A stretch of DNA of 64,000 nt, taken from the NCBI RefSeq assembly GCF_003171515.1, contig NC_089392.1, positions 3,410,001 to 3,474,000 on the forward strand. The letters run 5' to 3'. Every line of letters begins with the position of its first letter. Positions within the stretch are counted from its first letter, which is position 1. The translations under genes and the position numbers were made by a program. The notes under the pieces are model-generated. The model had not been told where the DNA came from. It saw only the letters and a list, made by a program, of their open reading frames with translations, and ran no database searches. Source of the stretch: Pyrenophora tritici-repentis. Lineage: Eukaryota > Ascomycota > Dothideomycetes > Pleosporales > Pleosporaceae. Below, one piece after another: positions 54,711 to 64,000 of the stretch.

Positions 54711-55166
54711 AAAGGAAAAAGTGGAAAACAAAAGACGTAACGCGGCGTACATGTCTTGTAAGTGAAGGGTCGCGCAACATGAAACTTACAACACCAATAT
54801 GCAAGCTGCTTGTAGGCTAGAGCCGGACCTTGGACGCGTTGCCCCTGCATCGTATCAAGACACATTACCCCTCCAGAAGGTTACGTACAGATGATACAGC
54901 ATCAGCATCCCTTCGTGTTGGTGCACCCCAAGCTACGGGTCGAGATCACCCCAAGATTCCCCAAGCGACGCCTGTGTAAGATTGCGACTCGTACAAAGCC
55001 ACTTACGCCGCCAAGGTCGTCACTCAGCGGTCCGGTCAGGTAGCACTTTGCCGACAACCAGGGATAGGTTTGCCGTAAATACTGTAATGGTACGTGCAAA
55101 CGGGAAGCTGCAGCCAGGGTCTGTAGAGATTACGTAGACATCACGGCGAGCTCGTATCGAGTCTCC

Positions 55167-56809
55167 TCATGCCTCCTTAAGACGCTTTGTGGGGCGTCCA
55201 ACGAGCGAGTCGTCTGGCAATGCACTCCTCTTGGTGCCCGGTAGGCTAGAAGTGCGCATGTCGTTGTCTTCTTGACTGACCCTTCTGACTGGATACTTGA
55301 TTTTCGAGTCTTCAAAGCAGCTTTCTGCTGGCTTGCCGTAAACGGTAAAGTAGGGATGTAACAGAGCCTTTTCCGCCGTAAGCCGTTTCTGTGGATCGTA
55401 CTCAAGAAGCTGCTTGAGCAGGGAGAGGCCTTCATCGCCGGGAGTTTCTGGCCCCGGTTGGGTTGGGTATTGGTTGTTGGCGAGGGTCTGCTTATACCAT
55501 CGTTCCAATCCATCACCGCTTTGGGGGCGCGGGAAACGTGCAGAGTTTCCAGACACGAGAGAGGAGAGCTGAGGGTGCTCGGGCATCGAAGTCAAAAGTG
55601 GCCATCTATCTTTACTTGGCATGCCCATGATCTCTACAATCTTTTGCATCTGGTTACGTTGGAAGGGTACCGTCTTTTTGCTGTCCATCTTTGCTTCTTC
55701 GCCCTTGAAGATGGGCCGTAACGACAGCAACTCTGCAAAAATGCAGCCGACAGCCCATAGATCTACAGCCGGAGTGTAATGGCGACTGCCAAGGAGAAGC
55801 TCAGGTGCTCGGTACCATATTGTCACCACAACCTTATCGCCGGAAAACAGGGACTGAAGCGGTTTGTAGAACAGACGAGCGAGACCAAGATCGCCTATTT
55901 TCACCTTTCCAGCACTAGTGACCATGATGTTGGCGGGCTTGAGATCTCGATGCATGACCCAGTTCCTATGTAGGTAAACAAGTCCACGCAAGAGCTGATA
56001 CAAGATAGATTTGATGGTTCGTGCGGGTATTGCTTGGCGCTGGGGTTGGTTATGGTGGTGGATGATTTGAAGCAAGTCGTGTTCGGCATACTCGAAGACA
56101 ATGTAGATGCATTTATCTTCCAGGATGATTTCTACTGTGTGCACGACATTTGGATGTGCAAGCTCAGTGCACAGGGCCATTTCCCGTATGGCCGACTGAG
56201 AGATGCCAGAGTATTGCAGTTCGCCTTCCTTGTCCGGTTTGAATCTAGCGGTATTAGCATGTAGGCTGACAAGATGCCGGGCTGCCTACTTTTTGATGGC
56301 AAATTCGCCCGTGCGGCCGTTTTTGCCTTCAGCCTTGTAAACACGTCCATAGGTACCGCTGCTGATGAAACCGACAATCTTGTAGCGTTCCGTCACTCGC
56401 TTCTTATTGTTGTATCCGGTGAACATGGCATCAGCGGGCTCTGACGGGTCTGATGAATAGCACGTTTAGTATTGGAATTTGATGACAGACGTGGTATTGA
56501 CAATGGTATTGTGCATGAAAGGGAATCCGAGATGGCGTGATGGCTGGCAAGCGCTGATGGGGGGCAAGCAAAAGTCAAGTGGGACAGGCCGTGAGGATGG
56601 ACCAGGGGGGGCGCCACATGTGCAAAGGAAGCGAAACAAGACCGGTTGAGATGGGGTGGAGGCCGAGAGGAATAAGACACGAGACTGGGCGCGTCCAAAC
56701 GTAAGTACGTACCGTTGGGGCCAGCCGCAGCGCGATTTGGCGATGCGACTCGGGCGGAGGCAGGTGGGGAATCGGAGGGCTGGCTCATGCTTTGCGAGGC
56801 ATCGTCCAC
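55167..56809 (-). CDS. SSN3: Mediator kinase SSN3 (CDK8/Srb10)
   Basis: Minus-strand exons 56809-56713, 56449-56290 and 56244-55167 give 444 aa; introns are 263 nt and 45 nt. The first exon codes a Ser/Pro-rich leader. The second starts the kinase: YKIVGFISSGTYGRVYKA with the Gly loop at residues 61-69 and the ATP Lys at 85. The third has the cyclin-binding helix SAIREMALCTEL, catalytic loop MHRDLKPANIM, metal motif DLG in KIGDLGLARLF, VVTIWYRAPELLLG, and the CDK8-specific insert KMDSKKTVPFQRNQMQKI. CDK8 with cyclin C forms the Mediator kinase module, which phosphorylates RNA polymerase II and transcription factors in the nucleus. It is intact and divergent from the MFS gene, with 524 bp between the start codons. 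Confidence 0.95.
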
Positions 56810-57333
56810 ACTTCTGCCTCTCGTCTACCGTCTAGCGAACGTCTCCACGCCACGCTGGGTTGGGGCGACGCGCTTTCGGGGCTTCTCCGGCTCTGTTACG
56901 CAGATGGTGAGCGTGGACAGTTGGAGATGCACAGCATGTGTATTGTAAGAAGCCGATGGCGCGACAGGCTGTGAGAGCTGAGAGAGCTTCGATGCACGTC
57001 GTAGATGCTATCAAGAGCACCCCGCAGAGCCTCAGTCTTGGAACTGTTGGACTGGGCATCGTGTTCGTCTGCGCTGCCAGCCGCGACATGCACAAAGGTC
57101 GAAACTTGTAATTCGGATGCGACGCCGTCCAACAGTCCACAAAGCGCTTATCGCTGACACGTGAGGGGTGATTAGATCAACAGGAGCGCTGCACAGGGAC
57201 ATGATGGCCATGTCACCTAATGTTTAGCCAAGCACTGGCGCGGGCTGACACGACCCTCCGTCGCAGCAACACCTCGACCTTGGAGCTTCAAGCTTCGAGC
57301 TCCATATCCTAACAGCAATAGCAGAGCTTCACC
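56810..57333. promoter_or_regulatory. Divergent promoter region SSN3 / MFS transporter
   Basis: The only DNA between the two start codons, so both promoters must lie here or in leader introns. No strong TATA box was seen on either strand. Confidence 0.5.
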
Positions 57334-58909
57334 ATGGACCCCCGTTCGTGGTTCAGCAGCCTCACGGGCTACTTTGTCTACATCCTCTCCGTCGCCACCC
57401 TCGGTCCGTTGCTCTTCGGTTTCCATCTGGTATCTCATCCTCACTCCTCATTCTACCTAGCAGCTATAGCTAACACGCGTAGTCTGAGCTGAATGCACCC
57501 GAAGATGTCATCCGCTGCAAGAAAAAGTCCATCAGGATGGCCGTCACCGGCCTGGGCCTCCCACAGTGTATCGAGATGACGCCCACCGAATGGGGCGTCG
57601 TAGGGTCGCTCTACACACTCGGAGGTCTCATAGGCGCCCTTTCCGCAGGACCGTTGGCCGGAAGGTACGGAAGGCTCCGGGCTATGCAGATGTCGACTAT
57701 CTTCTTCGCCGTGGGCCCCATCTTCGAGGCCCTGAGCTTGAATATCAGCGTCATGGCATTTGGGCGCTTGCTCTCGGGAGTGGGCGCTGGAGCTTCAGTC
57801 GTCATCGTGCCTCTCTACATTTCGGAAATCGCGCCCCCGGGCGAGAAGGGCTTCTTTGGGGCCTTCACCCAGATCGGATGCAACGTTGGTATCTTGATCA
57901 CGCAGCTGTTGGGATACTTCTTGAGCCACGACTCGTACTGGAGGCTGATCTTGGCTATTGGGGGTGTCATAGGTGCGGCACAAGGTGTAGGACTATTGCT
58001 GTCTGTCGAGAGTCCCAAGTACATTGCGGAACAGGGCAACGTGTCGCTGGCTAAGAAGACACTGCGCAAGATGCGGGGAGAAGATGCGAACATCGAGGAG
58101 GAGGTAAATGATTGGGGAGTGTCTGGTTCGACTGATGTCAACGGTAAGTGGCGCAACAAGATGTTCCTGTCCGACCGCATACTAACACCAACACAGAGGA
58201 AGAGCAGACATTATTGAGCAACCAGGACGAATCCGTCAATGGGAGGCCCAAACAGTCTGGCAAGGAAGAGACTTTGAGCATCATGCAAGTCTTCCGTCAT
58301 GCCGACTACCAAAAGGCTGCCATTGCCGTGGTCATGGTCATGTTGGCCCAGCAATTCAGCGGCATCAACAGCATCGTCATGTACGGCGTATCACTCTTGG
58401 CCGGCCTGCTCGAGTCCAACTCGGCTCTGCTCAATCTTGCTGTCTCGGCGCTGAACATCATCGTCACGGCTAGCTGCGCGCCTTTGGCCGATAAGCTGGG
58501 TCGCAAGGTCTGCCTCCTCAGCTCCCTCGCAATCATGGGCACGAGCTCGCTTCTGCTTGCTATTGGCATCATCAAGGCGATTCCCGTCCTATCAGCAGTC
58601 GCAGTTCTGCTCTTTGTGTCGGGCTTCGCCGTTGGCCTGGGACCGGTGCCCTTCATTCTAGCGAGCGAGCTGGTAGGGCCGGACGCCGTTGATGCGACAC
58701 AGAGTATCGCGCTCGGGGCCAACTGGATCGCTACTTTTATCGTTGCGCAATTCTTTCCCCTTGCGAGCGCGAAGCTGCACGGGAAAGTCTACTTCATCTT
58801 TGCTGCACTCTCGGCATTCTTCTTTGCATTCATCTCATGGTATGTGCCCGAGACCAAGGGCAAGAAGAATGCGGATGAAGTCTGGGGTAGGGAGCGTCGC
58901 GTTGACTAG
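57334..58909 (+). CDS. MFS sugar-type transporter (VPS73-like)
   Basis: Exons 57334-57429, 57483-58143 and 58197-58909 (both introns 53 nt) give 489 aa. About twelve membrane segments are visible. Sugar-porter motifs: AGRYGRLRAMQ after segment 2, GRLLSGVGAGASVVIVPLYISEIAPP, VESPKYIAEQ at the end of segment 6, QQFSGINSIVMYGVSLL in segment 7, ADKLGRKVCLL and the C-terminal VPETKGK. An internal soluble loop is long and acidic (residues about 225-270). The sequence fits the fungal branch containing yeast VPS73 and YBR241C, vacuolar or endosomal members of unknown substrate, rather than plasma-membrane hexose carriers. That placement is inference. Confidence 0.92.
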
Positions 58910-59351
58910 ATCAAGTGTTGGATGGTCAGATTGGTTGACCGGTCTTTTTTTGGTAGTTGAAAGGCGGAGCTCTTGCCTTTTGAACATGTAAATTGAATCT
59001 ATATTCTTGGTGGGACGATACATGCTATTTACTAATTTGGTCCGTGGGCTACGCTCGATTATTACTTGGAGCATTACCATGCCGTACACGGAGGCGGCGG
59101 ACATTTGGGCTTACTAAGACACGAACTGTGTCAGGGAAGGCTGAGCGGTGCTGACGGTATCAGACTTGCCGCGGCTCAGCTGCCGGCGCGGTTCCGAAAT
59201 AACGACACCCGGACGGCTTCGGATATGTCATAAGTCACTCGACCCCACAGACATCGCCTTACCTCTCCAATTTCTACTTTCCCATGCGCGTGGTATTCTT
59301 GATCTTACTAGATTCCTCTTTTACCCTCTCTTCCATAGTTGTCAAAAAGTC
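58910..59351. other. Intergenic stretch
   Basis: Between the MFS gene and RIB1. The RIB1 frame is open upstream to 59148, but this part lacks family similarity and is treated as leader. Confidence 0.45.
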
Positions 59352-60582
59352 ATGACAGAATTTCCGCCGCATTTCTCACCCCACCTCTCGAGCGCTGCAC
59401 GAGATGGCTTCGACTTCCAGACACCGGCGCTCAACATAGAGACGCCTGAACATGAAGTCGACGATGCGCGCAATGGACCACCGCCCTCTATCATATCGCC
59501 CGCCTTCACTCCCCCCGCGACACCGGGCATGTCGACGCCGTCGCATCCACGGCCGCCTCGCTCCATACCAGTCGACACCTCATTGCGCTCTGACACGCCG
59601 CGACCCGAACTGTTGCCAAAACTGCCTATAGTTGAATGCGAAGTACGCGCGCGTATACCGACGACTACTGGGCACGAGATGTGGCTGCACGTATACAGGA
59701 ACAATGTGGATACCAAGGAACACCTTGCAATTGTCTTTGGCAGTCACATTCGCTCGCGGTCGCTGGATGCAGAGAGACCAGGCGAGACAGAACTGGATCG
59801 CATGACGAGAGGCGCATATGTCGGACGTCTATATCCGGGAAGAACCAGCTCGCGCGTCGAACAACTCAAGCGGGCAGAAGGCGTGCCCGCTAAACGGCAA
59901 TCTTCGTCCGACCCCGCGCACGTGAAGCAGAGCAATGGGCTGCTGTCGCCTTCCTCTGCATCGTCGTCGGAGAACGGCGATGTACATCCAATTTCACCAT
60001 CGGACCTTCCCCTCGTCCGAATACACTCCGAGTGCTACACGGGTGAAACCGTCTGGTCGGCGCGCTGCGACTGCGGAGAGCAGCTTGACGAGGCCGCCCG
60101 GCTTATGGCCGACCCCGCCCTGTCTCCCTCCGGCGGAGCCATCATCTACCTCCGACAGGAAGGCCGTGGAATCGGGTTAGGCGAAAAACTAAAAGCATAC
60201 AACCTGCAGGATCTCGGCAACGACACATACGAGGCAAACATCATGTTGAGGCATCCCGCAGATGCCCGCAGCTACGGCTTGGCTACCGCCATGCTCATGG
60301 ATTTGGCCTTGGACGGCGACCGAGGCATACGGCTCTTGACCAACAACCCTGACAAGGTACATGCCGTCGAAGGCCCAAATAGAGAAGTCGTTGTAAGGGA
60401 ACGCGTAGCCATGGTTCCAATAGCATGGAAGACTGGCGGCTTGAAAGGCATCAAGAGCGAAGAGGTAGAGAAATATCTAAGCACCAAGGTGGGTCCCTTT
60501 GAAAATTACCTCTTCAAACTTGCCACCCTGACTGACATCACCATAGATTGAAAAGTTCAAACACATGTTGGACCAAAAGTAA
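59352..60582 (+). CDS. RIB1: GTP cyclohydrolase II
   Basis: Exons 59352-60488 and 60547-60582 (58-nt intron, GTGGGT donor, CTGAC branch) give 390 aa. The last exon codes only [11 protein letters not shown], which completes the usual C-terminus; without splicing the frame ends in unrelated sequence. The first 95 residues are a Pro/Ser-rich extension. The catalytic part has [24 protein letters not shown] with the three zinc Cys residues, then [13 protein letters not shown] with the catalytic Arg/Gly loop, [15 protein letters not shown] and LLTNNPDK. The enzyme opens GTP in the first step of riboflavin synthesis. A Ser-rich insert of about 40 residues lies before the zinc site. The start was chosen at the ATG before [10 protein letters not shown]; the longer reading upstream is less likely. 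Confidence 0.95.
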
Positions 60583-60845
60583 TGCAATTCACGTGCGCGC
60601 ATTTCACAAATGCCATTTCACCGACTGTCGGGCATATGATCTTCAGTGCGCGCTGACGTGGGGCGGCGGCGCAGTGCACGTTTGAAACCGCACTAAAATA
60701 AACACAATCTGTTCCTCGCCGCACCGCCTCTACGACCCACGCCACCGCGTTGGGGACCGCTATCTTTCGCTTATCTTCGATTCGCATTAACTTGTTATAT
60801 ATTGGACTGTTGTAGAGCCCGCGGGCCTGTCCCGAGTGCTCAGTC

Positions 60846-63348
60846 ATGGCGAACGAGCCAGTTGAAAACCCCTTTCTGCGGCCGTCGCTAGATGGGCGCG
60901 CAAGCATATCCGCTACTTCCAAACGTAAGATCTTGCTACGATAGTTGGTCGGTGGAGATACTTAGATGTACTAGATAGCTCGAGTAGCATGTTGCCTCTT
61001 GTGTATACCCAAGGCTTACTTACACCACAACGCAACGCGTACTCAATTGGCCTCTTAGTGGCCTCTATATACTCAACTTTACTATCTGGCTTGTTCTTCG
61101 TCGTTGCCCTGCTCCAACCAAAGTATGGTCACATCGTCTCGGCACGGGGTCGCTTCTCCCCCTCCTCGGCCGCTCTCCTGACTGCTTTCATTGCCAAAAC
61201 TGTCGAATTGACGTTCGTCATGGTCAGCTTGGCCTTTATTGGACAAGTCTTGTCGAGACGGGCCGTTCAGCAGAAAGGTATCAGTCTGGCTAGTGTATCG
61301 ATGCGAACATGGATCCTGTGAGTCAGCGAAACCAACGGTCGGCGGTAATCAATACGGCTAACACATGCAAAGTCAGCCTGGCTCGCTTCTCAGTCAATTC
61401 AATACCTTTAGGTTTGCTGGTCTTAGCGTCTTGGGGATACTTTCTTTTGTTATAGCTATCTTGTCGTTACTGTACACCACTGCTGCAGGTGCACTTGGTA
61501 TGCTGACTATATGCCATCTTGGATCAGCTGCAAGTTGCTAACACATGCAGTTCAACCACAACTCCGCCTACCGCCTTGGGAACACACAGTTCTTGCCGGC
61601 GAAGTTGCAGGCGATTTCTCCAGCACACTCAAGGCCGACCAAACATGCCTGACCGAATGGCCCGACGTGGGTGACACGCAATGGGGCGGCAGTACATGTC
61701 TCGCCGTAAAGTGGTCGTCGCTCTGTGGCCGCAACTTTGTCCGTTACATGTCTGCTTGGGATGATAACGTCGCGCGGCAAGATCCTCCGTCTTGGATGTC
61801 TGAAAAGATAACCGAACGTTTGCCAATTGGTGCTGCTCTTGATAATAATATCACTGTCACTACTGCTTGGCTAGACGATCACGATATCGAGGCCGACTCT
61901 AAGAAGGCGGGGAGGATAGTCAATAATATCACTATTGCTGTGCCTCATCGGGGTGTTCCATCAGCTGCTCGCAACACTGAGAATGATTTACTCCAGCCAG
62001 AGGTAAGTAGTATCGAGGTGTAGAGGTACTTTACTGACAACGGACAGGACCTTCATGATGGCGGTTCTTACTCAATCCACGCACAAGTCGCAAGCTTTGC
62101 CCTCAATGTATTATGCGTGAATGCCAACGAGGAAGAGCTTGCTCCCATCATCTACGAAACCTGGCCCAATGGAATCCCCATGGATGATCGATCAAAAGCG
62201 GTGAATTGGTGGCCTGTCCTAGGTTTCCCCGAGGGAACCAACACGAACAACAAGACAGTGCTTGACGACATATTCGGTTGGAAAGATGAAGATGTCGATC
62301 ACTCGCGTGCTCGACCAAGTAAGCACTTCTCATGGTCAACGATAACGTATACTAACATCAACACAGTCTTTCTCAAATATCCAAAAGCAGCAAACACAGT
62401 AAGCAGGTCCATCACGATCGAAGCGAGATAGAACTAACAAGGTAGATTGCAAACCACACCCAAGTCCCCTACGCACTCGGCGACAGACCCGAAGTCTACA
62501 TCCTCGGCAAAGCGCCCGAAAACACCACCTCTGACTACTTCCTCTGCTCCATGAAAGCAGCCATCACCACATCCTGCACAACCCACTACAACGCCTCGTC
62601 CAACGGCCAAAGCCTCGAAGCCGTCTGCTCCACCTCCAACAGCACAAACCCACACAATAAAGACGCACCCATCGCACCCATCAGCTCAAACGGCGCCCGC
62701 CTCGCCCTCGTCGGCTGGCGCGACCTAGGCTACTACCTCCTCAACTCGCTGAGCCTAAACAACGGCGTCTTCGACGGCGACGCGTCCACCGCACGGATTC
62801 TAACGCAGTTGCAACTTACGGAGCCGCGGCTGAATAAGACGTTGCCGAGTCCAGCGGAGGCGCTGTTGAGTATGATGACATGCACTGTGCTAGATTTAAC
62901 TCGGAATTTTCCATTTCAGCTAGGCTGGACCGACACCAACCCCAACACTAACACCAACAAAAACAAAAACACATTCCAGCATTTCAACGCCTCAGTCCGC
63001 GTCGCACAATACATGTCCGGTTCAGACAAACCGTGGCAAAAGGGCCTCCTCGTCGTGCTCTGCCTCACCCTCTTGATCAACCTTTTTATTTTCATTTACC
63101 TCTGTTTCTCGCTACGCGTCAGGCTGATTACGGATTTGTGCGAGCCGCTTGTGTTGTTCATTCTGGGGTATCATTCGCCCGCTCAAGAGGGACTCTTTAG
63201 GGGTTTGCCGCAGGAGGGGCCGCAGAAGAGCGATTTGAGGGTTGAGTGGATTGTTAGGAGAGAGGGGGGGCAGCTTGTTGTTGTGGGAAGGGGGAGGGTG
63301 AGGGGAGTGGGAGGGGGGTGGGGGTGGGGGCGTGGGGGAGTGGTTTAG
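60846..63348 (+). CDS. Multi-exon membrane protein with large glycosylated domain
   Basis: Seven exons: 60846-60924, 60975-61317, 61373-61497, 61551-62002, 62048-62318, 62367-62398 and 62446-63348, giving 734 aa. All six introns are 45-55 nt with good donors and CTAAC-like branches. Three membrane segments lie in residues about 45-180 (AYSIGLLVASIYSTLLSGLFF, LLTAFIAKTVELTFVMVSLA, LSVLGILSFVIAILSLLY), with the loop GISLASVSMRTWIL between the second and third. A large domain of about 450 residues with many N-glycosylation sites (NNIT, NHT, NTT, NAS) and Cys pairs follows. A last membrane segment (LLVVLCLTLLINLFIFIYLCF) and a cytosolic tail that becomes Gly/Arg/Val-rich end it. The topology suggests an outward-facing domain at the plasma membrane or endomembranes. 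I recall similar fungal proteins without known function. Confidence 0.76.
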
Positions 63349-64000
63349 GTTGAGGAGGAGGGGGGGGGGAGTTGTTGGGGGAGAGGGTGGGTGAGAGGGA
63401 GAGGGAGAGGGGCTAGGGGTGTTGTGATGGGTGGTTTTGGAGGTAGATATGGGCATATGTTTTTTAATCGTTGTTTCTTCATGTGTTCATGTTATTTTGT
63501 TTGGTGGTATGATGGGGTAGACTGCTTGAGGTAAATACTTCAGTCACTTGTATATTTAGAATACACAGGGGGGGGGGTTAGGCGTATATAGAGTGTTTTG
63601 TGGTAAGATTAAATAGAAGGGAGATACTTAATGGGTTGGGTAGATTTTTTGTTTGCTTGTGATGTATCCTCGTGAAGTAGACTTTGTGCTGTGTCGGCAG
63701 TGCGAATATTGTGGTCAGTATGGAAGAGATAGCGTATACTATTCCATAATAGAACTTGTAAATCACCATCGCGTTATAGACACTCAGCTCCATGGACGAT
63801 AAGACGCACTCGCTCCTACTCTACCTGTGAGGCGGTGCAGATGTGTGTTGAGCAGCTGCGCGTGCCTAGCCAGCCTTGTTATGCAGCAATGCGGCGCTGT
63901 TGCCTCGTCGTGGTTCTGCCCCGCGTCACTGACGATCCCGTCACTCAACTCTCCAGTCCCTTCCTGTTCTTTTTTCTTCTATCTGTTGTGTAACTCAATT
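63349..64000. other. Right-edge intergenic stretch
   Basis: It starts with a very G-rich tract (to about 63420) continuous with the G-rich 3' end of the preceding gene, then AT-rich 3' flank. A gene may begin to the right of the window; nothing is called here. Confidence 0.5.

Larger units (their letters stand above)
53617..55166. other. Intergenic stretch, about 1.5 kb
   Basis: Upstream of the SCP gene and downstream of SSN3. It contains a GT microsatellite (54691-54710) and a possible TATA box. An 88-codon frame at 54340-54606 ends in a hydrophobic stretch but has no other support. Confidence 0.5.

Noticed and set aside
1..64000. CRISPR arrays, rRNA or tRNA genes, replication origins
   Set aside because: No regularly spaced identical repeats, no rRNA-like sequence and no convincing tRNA A/B-box pairs were seen by eye. 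A tRNA scan would be needed to exclude single tRNA genes.

Overview
The window is nuclear DNA of a filamentous ascomycete, most likely a Dothideomycete of the Pleosporales type. Seen directly: genes split by many short introns (44 to 84 nt, one of 263 nt) with GT..AG ends and CTAAC/CTGAC-like branch sites, secreted cell-wall enzymes, and single-copy fungal housekeeping genes. The taxonomic order is inference. No CRISPR array, prokaryotic operon, rRNA gene or tRNA gene was found by eye. Exon joins were worked out by hand from splice signals, reading frame and protein family fit. Each CDS entry spans the whole gene and lists its exons.

Layout. 1-9.6 kb: a DUF427 gene, a 101-bp Mutator-like miniature element, a structurally complete hAT transposon (perfect 12-bp inverted ends, perfect 8-bp target duplication, full-length transposase once two introns are removed), a coiled-coil/Cys-rich gene with one in-frame stop, and a hypothetical gene. 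10-23.4 kb: a GT31-like glycosyltransferase, a GH131 glucanase, a CAF16-type ABC ATPase, tRNA dimethylallyltransferase, a cytochrome P450 with a 113-bp miniature element on each side, and a secreted type-B carboxylesterase.

23.7-46.8 kb is an accessory island. It holds seven degraded copies (called A to G) of one F-box-like protein family. Each copy is recognised by some of these blocks: an N-terminal PxDxLIxK block, a Pro-rich PWPLPP block, an F-box-like helix, a W-x-DLSQ-x-x-FNPY block and an MF-x-TQPPCKALG block. All carry stops, frameshifts, truncations or insertions. Two are interrupted by hAT-like miniature elements of 161-162 bp with clear 8-bp target duplications. Between the copies lie apparently intact genes: an acetoacetate-decarboxylase-like secreted protein, a GMC oxidoreductase, a UBC6-type E2 enzyme and a 714-codon protein of unknown function.

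47.6-64 kb is mostly ordinary core genome: a six-finger C2H2 protein, a heme-oxygenase-like protein, a broken unknown gene, a secreted SCP/PR1 protein, the Mediator kinase SSN3 (CDK8) divergent from a sugar-type MFS transporter, GTP cyclohydrolase II (RIB1) and a seven-exon membrane protein. The genes do not form one pathway. The main story is transposon activity and gene decay in the 23.7-46.8 kb island.
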